A DNA stretch of 64,000 nucleotides from contig CANLEH010000003.1 in NCBI GenBank assembly GCA_947489665.1, positions 62,001-126,000 on the forward strand, in the 5' to 3' direction. A program made the position numbers and the translations under genes. The DNA comes from an uncultured Roseicyclus sp. (GTDB lineage Bacteria > Pseudomonadota > Alphaproteobacteria > Rhodobacterales > Rhodobacteraceae). The notes under the pieces were generated by a model that was given only the letters and a program-made list of their open reading frames with translations, ran no database searches and was not told the DNA's origin. Position 1 is the stretch's first letter, and each line of letters begins with the position of its first letter. Shown piece by piece: positions 34,758-43,504 of the stretch.

Positions 34758-35785
34758 AGACTTGCCTCGGGGCGGAAGCTTTCGGGGATGCGGTTGTGAC
34801 CGTCGAGGATCAGATCGGCCAGCATCTCAGCCACCACAGGTGCCATGGCGAGGCCGATCTTGAAGCCCCCGTTCGCGATATAGGCATTGGGCCGCGTCGG
34901 ATGCCGGCCCACCATGGGCGCCCGGCTTCGCACGCGGGGGCGGAGTCCGGCCCAACGTTGGATCACAGGCGCGTCGGCCAACACTGGAACGGCATTGCGG
35001 GCGGCTTCGATTAACGGGTCAAGCTGCGCATCGGTGCTGGTGGGATCGTCGAATTCCCGCTCGGTCGTGGAGCCGATGGCGACCGTCCCATCCGAATGGG
35101 GCACGATGTGGAGGCCATCTGCAAAGATTTGCGGAGCATTCGGCAGGGAGCATTGGAGCAGCGCCGCCTGCCCCTTGATGGGTGCCCCAATGGATTTCCC
35201 AAGCTCCGCGGACATCTCCTCAAGATCGGCGGCACCTGTCGCCCAGATTTCGAGAGGCGTTGATTCTGCTTGCGGCACGATTGGCACGCCCTGCGCCTTG
35301 AGGGCTATGGATAGGCTCAAACAGGCTAGTTTGGGATGAATTCGGGCTGTCAGAGTGTCGTGTATGACCATCCCGGTTGGAGAGGACACGAGAACGCCAA
35401 GCTGATCCGCTGGCACGACCTGCCAAGTGTAGCGGCCGTGCCAAAGCGAAACCGATGTCGCTGCCCTTTCATGGGCTAGTGCGATGGCGGCCTCATCAGC
35501 AAGCGGCTGGATGCGCCCGGTGCGCCCGTAGCCGGGATCGGTGCCGGCGACGGAGGAAATCTCAGCCCATAACGCCTCGGCCCGATCCAGCGCGTCGAAC
35601 TGCATCGCCTTTTTGGGGTTCCAATTTTCTGGGACATGGGGGGCAAGTGCACCAACTATGCCACCGGAGGCCCCTGCCGCCACGCCATTCGGGTCGACCA
35701 CTTGCACCGACGCGCCGCGTTCGGTCAGTACCCAGGCACACATCAGGCCCATAATGCCCGCGCCCCTGATTGTAATGTCAGCCAT
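34754..35785 (-). CDS. FAD-dependent oxidoreductase (DAO family), possibly the MnmC2 partner of mnmD
   Basis: This protein of 343 residues starts MADITIRGAGIMGLMCAWVLTERGASVQVVDP, an FAD-binding Rossmann motif (GAGxxG). VAAGASGGIVGALAPHVPENW follows, as in glycine/D-amino-acid oxidase relatives and the C-terminal half of E. coli MnmC. The C-terminal GLRPRVRSRAPMVGRHP and IANGGFKIGLAMAP are DAO-like. It is divergent from mnmD with 54 bp between, so it may be the separate oxidase for cmnm5U34 processing (inference); a ThiO-like role is an alternative. Confidence 0.75.
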   Translation of the reverse strand: MADITIRGAGIMGLMCAWVLTERGASVQVVDPNGVAAGASGGIVGALAPHVPENWNPKKAMQFDALDRAEALWAEISSVAGTDPGYGRTGRIQPLADEAAIALAHERAATSVSLWHGRYTWQVVPADQLGVLVSSPTGMVIHDTLTARIHPKLACLSLSIALKAQGVPIVPQAESTPLEIWATGAADLEEMSAELGKSIGAPIKGQAALLQCSLPNAPQIFADGLHIVPHSDGTVAIGSTTEREFDDPTSTDAQLDPLIEAARNAVPVLADAPVIQRWAGLRPRVRSRAPMVGRHPTRPNAYIANGGFKIGLAMAPVVAEMLADLILDGHNRIPESFRPEASL

Positions 35786-35839
35786 TGAAACTTCCCACAC
35801 CTTGGCAGATCGTCCGCCGGTCAGGTGATAGGGCGCGAC

Positions 35840-36505
35840 ATGGATCAGGACCAGCACAAGATCGAATGGCGGGGGGATGTTCCCGTCTCGGCCCGGTTCG
35901 ATGATCCGTACTATTCGCTCGACAATGGGCTTGAAGAAACGCAGTTCGTTTTCCTTGAGGGGAATGACTTGCCACAGCGGTTTCGGGACGGGTTTCATGT
36001 GGCCGAACTGGGCTTCGGGACGGGGCTCAACTTTCTGGCAACGCTGCACTGCTGGCGGGCCGCGCAGGTTGAGGGCGTGCTGCACTTCACCTCATTCGAG
36101 GCCTTCCCGATGCCGATGGACGACCTGAGGCAGGCGCTCGAAGCGTTTAAGGGGCTTCCGACGGGCGAGCTGACTACGGCCACCGGTCCGGATCTGCCGA
36201 CATATCTTCACGGTTCAGATTTCACGCTTTCGATAATCCACGGCGATGCACGCGAAACGCTCAAGCCATGGGACGGGGCGGCGGATGCATGGTTTCTGGA
36301 TGGGTTCGCGCCTGCAAAAAACCCTGAGATGTGGTCAGAAGCCTTGCTGGCTGAGGTTGGGCGGCACACCGCGCCGGGCGGAACATTTGCGACTTACACT
36401 GCGGTTGGCGATGTGAGGCGGGCCTTGGACACTGCCGGCTTTGAGGTCGAGCGCGTCCCCGGCTTTGGCCGGAAACGGCATATGACCAGGGGGCGGCTCA
36501 GATGA
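35840..36505 (+). CDS. mnmD: tRNA U34 5-methylaminomethyl-2-thiouridine methyltransferase MnmD
   Basis: This SAM-dependent methyltransferase of 221 residues corresponds to the N-terminal domain of MnmC. Diagnostic parts are FDDPYYSLDNGLEETQFVFLEGNDLPQRF, the SAM loop ELGFGTGLNFLATL, and WFLDGFAPAKNPEMWSEALLAEVGRHTAPGGTFATYT, which matches the MnmD domain (DUF752). The ATG at 35840 gives a normal N-terminus; a GTG five codons upstream is possible. The last 4 bp overlap the next transporter gene (ATGA). The FAD domain that E. coli MnmC carries is absent here but a candidate lies divergently next door. Confidence 0.9.
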   Translation: MDQDQHKIEWRGDVPVSARFDDPYYSLDNGLEETQFVFLEGNDLPQRFRDGFHVAELGFGTGLNFLATLHCWRAAQVEGVLHFTSFEAFPMPMDDLRQALEAFKGLPTGELTTATGPDLPTYLHGSDFTLSIIHGDARETLKPWDGAADAWFLDGFAPAKNPEMWSEALLAEVGRHTAPGGTFATYTAVGDVRRALDTAGFEVERVPGFGRKRHMTRGRLR

Positions 36506-37371
36506 CGGAAAATCCGCGCATCGGAATCCCCTTGATGATCGCAACGACTTTCGTGTTCGCCGCGCAGGACGGAATCAGCCGGCATCTTGCGGGTGAATAC
36601 AACGTGCTGATGATCGTGATGATCCGCTACTGGTTCTTTGCGGCGTTCGTGATCGCTGTCGCCTCCCGCCAAGCGGGCGGTTTGGCGGCAGCCGCGCGGA
36701 CAAGCCAGCCTTGGGTTCAGGGACTGCGTGGGGCCCTTCTGGCGATTGAAATCTGCGTCATGGTGGGCGCGTTTGTTTTGCTGGGGCTGGTGGAGGCGCA
36801 TGCGATTTTCACCTGCTATCCGCTGCTAGTAGCCGCACTTTCAGGCCCTATTCTTGGGGAAAAGGTGGGGTGGCGGCGCTGGACCGCCATCGCAATCGGC
36901 TTTGTTGGGGTGCTGGTGATCCTGCAGCCGGGGGTCGCGGTGTTCTCTGTGGAAGCGCTTGTACCGCTCTGCTCCGCGTTTCTGTTCGCGCTCTACAATC
37001 TGCTGACCCGCTTTGCCGCGCGCAAGGACCGCGCAGCGACGAGCTTTTTCTGGACCGGCACCGTGGGCGCGGTTGTGATGACCTGCATTGGCATCTGGTT
37101 CTGGGAACCGATGAGCGGGCGTGACTGGATCTGGATGGGTATTCTGTGCGTCACCGGGGCCACCGGGCATTTCCTGCTGATCAAGACCTACGAATTTGCA
37201 GAAGCGTCCACCGTTCAACCCTTTGCATACCTTCAATTGGTTTTCGCATCGGCCATCGGGTTGGTGGTGTTTGGAGAGGATTTGGCGACCAACGTGGTCA
37301 TTGGTGCGTGCATCGTGGTGGGCGCCGGGCTGTTTACCCTGTGGCGCGCCAGGGCCAAGGCGCAGACGTAA
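36502..37371 (+). CDS. EamA/DMT-family transporter
   Basis: This is a membrane protein of 289 residues with ten hydrophobic segments in two EamA repeats. LVEAHAIFTCYPLLVAALSGPILGEKVGWRRW and ASTVQPFAYLQLVFASAIGLVVFGEDLATNVVIGA are the typical repeat ends. The transported molecule is unknown. The ATG overlaps the mnmD stop (ATGA), so it is co-translated. It ends directly against the convergent crtB gene with no intervening base and marks the left border of the photosynthesis cluster. Confidence 0.88.
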   Translation: MTENPRIGIPLMIATTFVFAAQDGISRHLAGEYNVLMIVMIRYWFFAAFVIAVASRQAGGLAAAARTSQPWVQGLRGALLAIEICVMVGAFVLLGLVEAHAIFTCYPLLVAALSGPILGEKVGWRRWTAIAIGFVGVLVILQPGVAVFSVEALVPLCSAFLFALYNLLTRFAARKDRAATSFFWTGTVGAVVMTCIGIWFWEPMSGRDWIWMGILCVTGATGHFLLIKTYEFAEASTVQPFAYLQLVFASAIGLVVFGEDLATNVVIGACIVVGAGLFTLWRARAKAQT

Positions 37372-38385
37372 TCACTCGGCGGCTGTCATATGGTCTTGTG
37401 ATTTCAATTGACCAAGGACGGAAATGACCGAGTCACTCCAGACCGGAGCATTGGGTTGTGGGTGGGCCGCGGCCTCAACCAGGAACGCGGTTTCGGGCAA
37501 GGGTTTTGCGAAAATCACGGGGCTTTCGGGCAGCACGCTGACAAGGCCCGCACGCAAGACAGACAGCGCGAGCAAGCGCATCTTGTGGCCACCGGTTGTG
37601 GTCGCACGCATCGAGATACTGTCGTAACCGGACCGCGCCAATTGCCGGCCGATTGCGTCATAGCAATGCCGCGCGGCGAAGATGCCGGGACGAGCGCCAA
37701 TCGGCAGGCGGCCAATACCGGGCTCGCTTCGGAGGTAGAGGCGGTTGGCTTCCGCCAGAAGGCGCTTGGTGAGGCGTTGGAGTTTTGGCGAGGGCTTGGG
37801 GTCGCCCATCACATCCTCGGGGCGTAGACCCATCTCCTCCAGCCAATCGGTGGGGAGGTAAAGCCGTCCGGCGCGCGCGTCTTCGCCCACGTCGCGTGCA
37901 ATGTTCGTCAGTTGCATGGCGACGCCCAGATCGCAGGCACGGGCCAGCGCCTGTTCATCGCGCACCCGCATCAGGACGCACATCATCGCACCAACGGCGG
38001 AGGCCACGCGGGCGGAATAGGCCCGCAAGTCCGACAGGGTTGCATAGCGCCGCTCCATCCCGTCCCAGGCGAGGCCTTCAAGCAGGGCCTCAGGCAATGC
38101 GCGCGGCATGTCGAATTCTTCGATCATGGCGGTGAAGGCACGGTCTGTTGGCGTGTTGCGTGGTCGACCCTGATAGGCTGCATCGAGACGTTCTGACAGC
38201 GCAAGAACTGCCGCGGGTTTGTCATCGCCAAAGTCGACTTCATCATCGGCGCACCGGCAGAACGCATAAAGCGCGAGCGCCGGGTCGCGGACGGACGCGG
38301 GCAGAAGCTTGGAGGCCGCATGGAAGGAATAGGACCCTTCACGGATCGCAGCGCGGCAATGCTCCATATCTTTGGGATCGATCAT
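37372..38385 (-). CDS. crtB: Phytoene synthase
   Basis: This protein of 337 residues condenses two geranylgeranyl diphosphates to phytoene, the first carotenoid step. The two Asp-rich motifs are seen: CRCADDEVDFGDD (47-54) and QLTNIARDVGEDARAGRLYLP, which bind diphosphate through magnesium. The start at 38385 (MIDPKDMEHCRAA) lies four bases after the crtI stop; an upstream extension lies in crtI. It is the second gene of the leftward crtIB unit, controlled by PpsR boxes before crtI. Confidence 0.94.
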   Translation of the reverse strand: MIDPKDMEHCRAAIREGSYSFHAASKLLPASVRDPALALYAFCRCADDEVDFGDDKPAAVLALSERLDAAYQGRPRNTPTDRAFTAMIEEFDMPRALPEALLEGLAWDGMERRYATLSDLRAYSARVASAVGAMMCVLMRVRDEQALARACDLGVAMQLTNIARDVGEDARAGRLYLPTDWLEEMGLRPEDVMGDPKPSPKLQRLTKRLLAEANRLYLRSEPGIGRLPIGARPGIFAARHCYDAIGRQLARSGYDSISMRATTTGGHKMRLLALSVLRAGLVSVLPESPVIFAKPLPETAFLVEAAAHPQPNAPVWSDSVISVLGQLKSQDHMTAAE

Positions 38386-38389
38386 AGGG

Positions 38390-39931
38390 TCACTCGGCAG
38401 CAAGGCGTTGGTCTGGTTGCACCATCGGGCGCGGGGCATCTGGAACAAGGTGGGTCAGCACTTCGGACGAGGTCACGACCGAAGGGATGCCGGCCCCCGG
38501 ATGCGTACCCGCGCCGACCAGGAACAGGCCCGGCACCTCTTCCGAGATGTTGTGCGGGCGGAACCATGCGGATTGGAAAATGCGCGGCTCTAGCGAGAAA
38601 CCGGCCCCGTGGGGGGAGCGGTAGCGCGAGACGAAGGTGTCGGGCGTGAAGATGTGGGACGCGCTCAGGTGATCCTCAAAGCCGGGGATCAGCTGGTCGT
38701 TGAGCACCCCGGCCAGCCGAGCGCGGTAGGTTTCGGTCATCTCTTCCCAGTCCACAGAACCGGCGCCATGCAGGTTTGGGACAGGAGACAGGGCGTAGAA
38801 TGTGTCATCGCCAGCGGGCGCGGCACTCGGGTCGGACACCGTGGGCCGGTGTAGGTAGATCGACATATCCTGCGCCAGTTTGCGGCGGATGAAGATGTCA
38901 TCCAGCAGGCCGTTGTAACGCGGACCGTTCAGGATGGTGTGGTGGCCCACATCGCCCCACTTGGCGCGTGTGCCCTTGGTGCCGAAATACCAGACAAACA
39001 GCCCCATGGACCAACGCGACCGGTTGAGACGCTTTGGCGTCCAGCGCTTTTTCTGATGCTTGGCCAGCAGATGTTCGTAGGTCGTGCCGGGATCCGCGTT
39101 TGAGACGACGATGTCGGAGGTCAGCGCCTCCCCATCCGCTGTCACGACCCCACTCGCCCGACCGTTCGTAAGGGTGATCTCGCTGATATCGGTATTCAGG
39201 CGAACCGCGCCGCCCTGATCCTTGATCACACGGACCATGGCGTCGGCCATCGCTTGCACACCGCCCATCGCATAGTGAACGCCGAACTCTTTTTCGAGAT
39301 GGCTGACAAGGATGTACATGCTGGTGACGCGCGTGGGATCGCCGCCGATGAACAGCGGGTGAAAGGACAGGGCCATGCGCAGTCGTTCGTCTTTTACGCG
39401 GCGCGCGGCATGGCGGTAGACGGAACGATCAGCGCGCAGGCGCACGAAACCGGGCAATTCACGCACAAGGTCCATCAGCTTGTTCATCGGACGGCGGCCA
39501 AGCCCTTCGAACCCGAATTGGTAGCGCGTTTCGCTGTCGTCCAGGAATTTGCGATATCCGGGCAGATCATCGGGTGAGAGGCGGGCGATTTCAGCCTCCA
39601 TCGCCGTCTCATCCTGCTGCACGCGAAGGGCAGAGCCATCGCGCCAGCGGATCTCGTAATACGGGTCAACTGGCCGCAAATCGACATCGGCATCGAAGTC
39701 GCGTCCACACTCGGCCCAGAGCTGACGGAAGACCTGCGGGACAGTTACGATGGTCGGGCCCAGATCGAAGCGGTGACCATTCTGCGTGATGGACGAGCCG
39801 CGGCCGCCGGCGCGGTCCAGACGATCGAGAACCGTAACATGGTACCCCTTGGCCCCGAGTCGCATCGCGGCGGACAGGCCACCTAGGCCAGCGCCAATAA
39901 CGATTGCACGGGATGGATCGTTGGGGGGCAT
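38390..39931 (-). CDS. crtI: Phytoene desaturase
   Basis: This protein of 513 residues introduces double bonds into phytoene to give neurosporene or lycopene. It begins with the FAD-binding motif AIVIGAGLGGLSAAMRLGAKGYHVTVLDRLDRAGGR. It contains MGGVQAMADAMVRVIKDQGG and ends with the CrtI signature FLVGAGTHPGAGIPSVVTSSEVL. Length is normal for purple bacteria. A PpsR box (39953-39970) lies just upstream of its ATG, fitting repression by PpsR under high oxygen. Confidence 0.96.
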   Translation of the reverse strand: MPPNDPSRAIVIGAGLGGLSAAMRLGAKGYHVTVLDRLDRAGGRGSSITQNGHRFDLGPTIVTVPQVFRQLWAECGRDFDADVDLRPVDPYYEIRWRDGSALRVQQDETAMEAEIARLSPDDLPGYRKFLDDSETRYQFGFEGLGRRPMNKLMDLVRELPGFVRLRADRSVYRHAARRVKDERLRMALSFHPLFIGGDPTRVTSMYILVSHLEKEFGVHYAMGGVQAMADAMVRVIKDQGGAVRLNTDISEITLTNGRASGVVTADGEALTSDIVVSNADPGTTYEHLLAKHQKKRWTPKRLNRSRWSMGLFVWYFGTKGTRAKWGDVGHHTILNGPRYNGLLDDIFIRRKLAQDMSIYLHRPTVSDPSAAPAGDDTFYALSPVPNLHGAGSVDWEEMTETYRARLAGVLNDQLIPGFEDHLSASHIFTPDTFVSRYRSPHGAGFSLEPRIFQSAWFRPHNISEEVPGLFLVGAGTHPGAGIPSVVTSSEVLTHLVPDAPRPMVQPDQRLAAE

Positions 39932-39952
39932 CGGGTCGTTTCTTTCCCTAAG

Positions 39953-39970
39953 TGTCCATTAAAACTTACA
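39953..39970. promoter_or_regulatory. PpsR-binding box upstream of crtI
   Basis: TGTCCATTAAAACTTACA fits the PpsR/CrtJ pattern TGT-N12-ACA. It starts 22 bp before crtI (leftward) and lies 76 bp from the second box near crtA; paired boxes are usual for PpsR control. Confidence 0.75.
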
Positions 39971-40028
39971 GTATCCACCCAAAGCACACATTGCAAAGGC
40001 GATTTATCTTCCAAATCAGGGATCACTA

Positions 40029-40046
40029 TGTCAGATTAAGTTGACA
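40029..40046. promoter_or_regulatory. PpsR-binding box upstream of crtA
   Basis: TGTCAGATTAAGTTGACA is a perfect TGTCA-N8-TGACA dyad, the strong PpsR/CrtJ consensus. It ends 16 bp before the preferred crtA start codon at 40063 and one base before an alternative ATG at 40048. Confidence 0.88.
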
Positions 40047-40062
40047 CATGGAAAGACCGGCC

Positions 40063-40797
40063 ATGCAATCTGTGACTCTCAGCCTGTTCCGCTTTGGCGC
40101 GCTGTCCGCGCGCCTGTGGGCGTTTGCCCAGATGGGACTGGCGCGGCGCGGCCTGTCCAAAATTCGCGATATCGAGACGTGGAAGTTGTGCGGATCAGGC
40201 ACGGGTGAGGGCTTTACCCCAGTGCCCAACACCGCCGTTTATGCGATTCTTGCGACATGGCCCGATCATGATGCGGCCCGGCGTGCAATCCATGGCAGCG
40301 ACGTCTTTCGGCGCTACCGCGCGCACGCCACGGAAACACGGACACTGTTCCTGAGTGCCACGTCCGCACGCGGGACTTGGGCCGGAGAGGCGCCTTTCGA
40401 CGCCGGTGCAGAGCCCGACCATGGCCCAATCGCCGCGCTGACACGCGCCACGATAAAGCCAAAGGTTGCCGCCAAGTTCTGGGGCCGTGTTCCTGGCATT
40501 TCCAAGGTGATCGGTGAAGACCCGAATGTTCTGTTCAAGATTGGCATCGGTGAGGTGCCTTGGCTGCACCAAGTGACCTTCTCGATCTGGCCAGATGCGA
40601 ACAGCATGGCCGCCTTTGCCCGCCACGACGGGCCCCATGCCCGCGCCATTCGTGCCGTCCGGACGGAGCAATGGTTCAAGGAAGACCTCTACGCCCGGTT
40701 CAACGTGGACGCCATCGAAGGCGTTTGGGAGGGGAAGGCCCCCGACCTGCCGCTGGCCGATCAAATGCGTGATGACACAAGGATAGCCGCCGAATGA
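40063..40797 (+). CDS. crtA: Spheroidene monooxygenase
   Basis: This protein of 244 residues adds the keto group that turns spheroidene into spheroidenone, the main carotenoid of many aerobic phototrophs. The start MQSVTLSLFRFGALSARLWAFAQMGLARRGL and the segments FWGRVPGISKVIGEDPNVLFKIGIGEVPW and DLYARFNVDAIEG are characteristic of CrtA. The ATG at 40063 was preferred because GGAAAGA precedes it; the ATG at 40048 would sit directly against the PpsR box without a ribosome-binding site. It is first in the crtA-bchIDO operon and overlaps bchI (ATGA). Confidence 0.92.
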   Translation: MQSVTLSLFRFGALSARLWAFAQMGLARRGLSKIRDIETWKLCGSGTGEGFTPVPNTAVYAILATWPDHDAARRAIHGSDVFRRYRAHATETRTLFLSATSARGTWAGEAPFDAGAEPDHGPIAALTRATIKPKVAAKFWGRVPGISKVIGEDPNVLFKIGIGEVPWLHQVTFSIWPDANSMAAFARHDGPHARAIRAVRTEQWFKEDLYARFNVDAIEGVWEGKAPDLPLADQMRDDTRIAAE

Positions 40798-41813
40798 AAG
40801 ATATGAAGCGCCCCGGCCCTTTCCCGTTCTCCGCGATTGTGGGTCAGGATGAAATGAAACGGGCCATGATCCTGACAGCCATTGATGGTGGCATTGGCGG
40901 GGTTTTGGTGTTTGGCGACCGGGGTACTGGTAAGTCGACCGCCGTGCGAGGATTGGCGGCGCTTTTGCCGGAAATCGACGCGGTCGCCGGGTGCCCAGTG
41001 AACTCCGAGTATGTCTCTGATGTGCCGGATTGGGTCACTCTCTTGGATGCCAATACCGTCTCCAAACCGACGCCCGTCATCGATCTGCCCCTTGGCGCAA
41101 CCGAGGATCGTGTGGTTGGCGCATTGGATATCGAGAAGGCCCTGACAAAAGGCGAGAAAGCCTTTGAGCCGGGCCTGCTGGCGCGGGCAAACCGGGGTTA
41201 TCTTTACATTGATGAGGTCAACCTTCTGGAAGATCACATCGTTGATCTTCTGCTGGATGTTGCGCAATCGGGCCTGAACGTGGTGGAGCGTGAAGGTCTT
41301 TCGATCCGCCATGCGGCAAAGTTCGTCCTGGTCGGGTCCGGCAACCCCGAAGAGGGGGAGCTTAGGCCGCAATTGCTCGACCGCTTCGGACTATCGGTCG
41401 AGGTTGAAAGCCCAAAGGACCTGGATGTGCGCATTGACGTGATCCGTCGTCGCGATGCCTACGACCGCGATGCGCTCAGCTTTTGTGCGGATTGGGAAGG
41501 GGCCGATGCCGATCTGCGCGGGAAGATCGTGGATGCCCGCAAACGCCTTGGGTCAGTGGATGCCGACGACGAGATCATCCGCGATTGCGCCGCGCTCTGT
41601 GTTGCCCTCGGCTCGGACGGGCTGCGGGGTGAGTTGACGCTTCTACGCGCCGCGCGGGCGCTGGCCGCCTTTGAGGGTGATGCTAAAGTGACCCGTGACC
41701 ATCTGCGATTGGTGGCGCCGAGCGCGTTGCGGCATCGCTTGCGCCGCGATCCCCTGGACGAGGCCGGGTCCACGGCCCGCGTGATGCGTGTCGTGGATGA
41801 GGTTTTGGGGTGA
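40794..41813 (+). CDS. bchI: Magnesium chelatase subunit I
   Basis: This AAA+ ATPase of 339 residues, with BchD and BchH, inserts Mg into protoporphyrin IX, the first committed step to bacteriochlorophyll. It shows Walker A GDRGTGKST (41-49) after FPFSAIVGQDEMKRAM, and Walker B YLYIDEVNLLEDH (136-148). The segment SGNPEEGELRPQLLDRFGLSV is the sensor-1 and Arg-finger region. The ATG overlaps the crtA stop and the end overlaps bchD (GTGA). Confidence 0.97.
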   Translation: MKDMKRPGPFPFSAIVGQDEMKRAMILTAIDGGIGGVLVFGDRGTGKSTAVRGLAALLPEIDAVAGCPVNSEYVSDVPDWVTLLDANTVSKPTPVIDLPLGATEDRVVGALDIEKALTKGEKAFEPGLLARANRGYLYIDEVNLLEDHIVDLLLDVAQSGLNVVEREGLSIRHAAKFVLVGSGNPEEGELRPQLLDRFGLSVEVESPKDLDVRIDVIRRRDAYDRDALSFCADWEGADADLRGKIVDARKRLGSVDADDEIIRDCAALCVALGSDGLRGELTLLRAARALAAFEGDAKVTRDHLRLVAPSALRHRLRRDPLDEAGSTARVMRVVDEVLG

Positions 41814-43504
41814 GCGGCCCACTTGCACGCTGGCATTCGGTCAATCTGGCCGTCGCGTGCTTTGCGCTTGATCCTGCAGCGGTCGGAGGCATCAGTGTCA
41901 GGGGTCGTGTCGGCCCCGTGCGCGAGCGGTTCGAAGCCGGATTGCGCGTCGCTCTGGCGGATTCACCTATTCATCGTATTGCTCCGAGCATGGCCGATGA
42001 GGCGCTTTATGGCGGACTGGACCTGGCCGCGACTTTGGAAACAGGCACGTTGCGCCAGACCCAAGGCATTCTCGACCGCGAAGGGGTGTTGTTTCTACCG
42101 ATGGCGGAACGCGTCGAGGCGGGAATGGCAGCGCGCCTGGCCGCAGCCCTGGATACACGGGCGGATCTTGCACTGGTCGCGTTCGATGAGGGGGCCGAAC
42201 CGGGGGAGAGACTACCCGACACGCTATCGGACCGGTTGGCGATCCATCTAGATCTGTCCGACCATCCGCTGTCCGACGCCCCCGCGTTGGAATTTGAAAT
42301 GGCCGCCTTGGTTGCGGCGCGCGCGGCCCTGCCGAGCGTTTCAGTGTCTGACGCCGCATTAGAGGAACTGGTGGTCGTTGCAGCGCAGCTTGGCGTTCAT
42401 TCCTTGCGCGCGCCTTTGCAAGCGCTGGCCATCGCGCGCGCATCTGCGGCGCTGTCCGGCGCATCTGAATTGGAAGAGCAAGATTTGCTGCTGGCCGTCG
42501 AATTGGTGCTGGCCCCACGTGCCACGCAGATACCCGAACAAGCCGAAGACGTGCAGGACCCTCCGCCACCGCCGCCTCCGCCGCAGGATGAAAGCGCCGA
42601 CGATAGCGACCAACCTGACCCGGTTCAGGAGGATGTTCCGACCGAGATTTTGCTTGAGGCGGCCCGCGCGATGCTGCCGCCGGATCTGCTGGCCCGGATG
42701 GCCGCTGCGAAGGCAAACAAATCGCCCGCTGGAAATGGATCCGGTGCAAAGCGCACAGGCAACCGGCGCGGGCGCCCCCTGCCCCCGCGACCCGGTCGTC
42801 TTGGAGGCGGCGCGCGGCTGGATCTGGTTGCGACACTGCGCACCGCAGCGCCTTGGCAAACCATTCGGCGCAATCTGACAGGCGATCACACGCGTATCCA
42901 CGTGCGTCCGTCCGACCTCCGCATCCGGCGCTATCAGGAGGCATCGGACCGCGCGATCATCTTTGTGGTCGACGCGTCCGGGTCTTCCGCCATGGCGCGA
43001 CTGGCCGAAGCGAAAGGCGCGGTGGAGCTATTGCTGGCCGAGGCCTATGCCCGCCGCGACCACGTGGCTTTGGTCGCATTTCGGGGCGACGGGTCCGAAG
43101 TGTTGCTGCCGCCGACAAGGTCGCTGGTCCAGACGAAGCGGCGGTTGTCGAGCCTTCCCGGTGGGGGCGGCACACCACTTGCGGCAGGCTTGAAGGCGGC
43201 AATGGAATTGGCGGGTCTGGTGCGCGGTAAAGGCATGACCCCATCCATCGCCCTGCTGACCGATGGTCGTGCGAATGTGGACCTCAGCGGTGCCGCGAAC
43301 CGCGCGCAAGCCTCAGAGGACGCCACCCAAATGGCGCGCGTCCTGCGGGCGGAAGGTGTGCCGGGACTTGTCATCGACACCGGATTGCGCCCAACCCGTG
43401 GCCTGGACGGATTGGCCCGTGAGATGGGCGCGCCTTACCTGCCCCTGCCCCGCGCTGACGGACAAAGCCTATCGCGCGCTGTGGACGCAGCGCTGGCCCC
43501 GTGA
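41810..43504 (+). CDS. bchD: Magnesium chelatase subunit D
   Basis: This protein of 564 residues has an inactive AAA+-like N-terminal domain (about 1-240). A run of eight prolines and acidic residues (about 250-275) forms the linker. A C-terminal von Willebrand A domain carries the metal-site motif DASGSSAMARLAEAKGAVELLL (DASGS 388-392). It forms the platform with BchI that drives the chelatase. The start is GTG, overlapping the bchI stop. The end overlaps bchO (GTGA). Confidence 0.95.
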   Translation: MSGPLARWHSVNLAVACFALDPAAVGGISVRGRVGPVRERFEAGLRVALADSPIHRIAPSMADEALYGGLDLAATLETGTLRQTQGILDREGVLFLPMAERVEAGMAARLAAALDTRADLALVAFDEGAEPGERLPDTLSDRLAIHLDLSDHPLSDAPALEFEMAALVAARAALPSVSVSDAALEELVVVAAQLGVHSLRAPLQALAIARASAALSGASELEEQDLLLAVELVLAPRATQIPEQAEDVQDPPPPPPPPQDESADDSDQPDPVQEDVPTEILLEAARAMLPPDLLARMAAAKANKSPAGNGSGAKRTGNRRGRPLPPRPGRLGGGARLDLVATLRTAAPWQTIRRNLTGDHTRIHVRPSDLRIRRYQEASDRAIIFVVDASGSSAMARLAEAKGAVELLLAEAYARRDHVALVAFRGDGSEVLLPPTRSLVQTKRRLSSLPGGGGTPLAAGLKAAMELAGLVRGKGMTPSIALLTDGRANVDLSGAANRAQASEDATQMARVLRAEGVPGLVIDTGLRPTRGLDGLAREMGAPYLPLPRADGQSLSRAVDAALAP

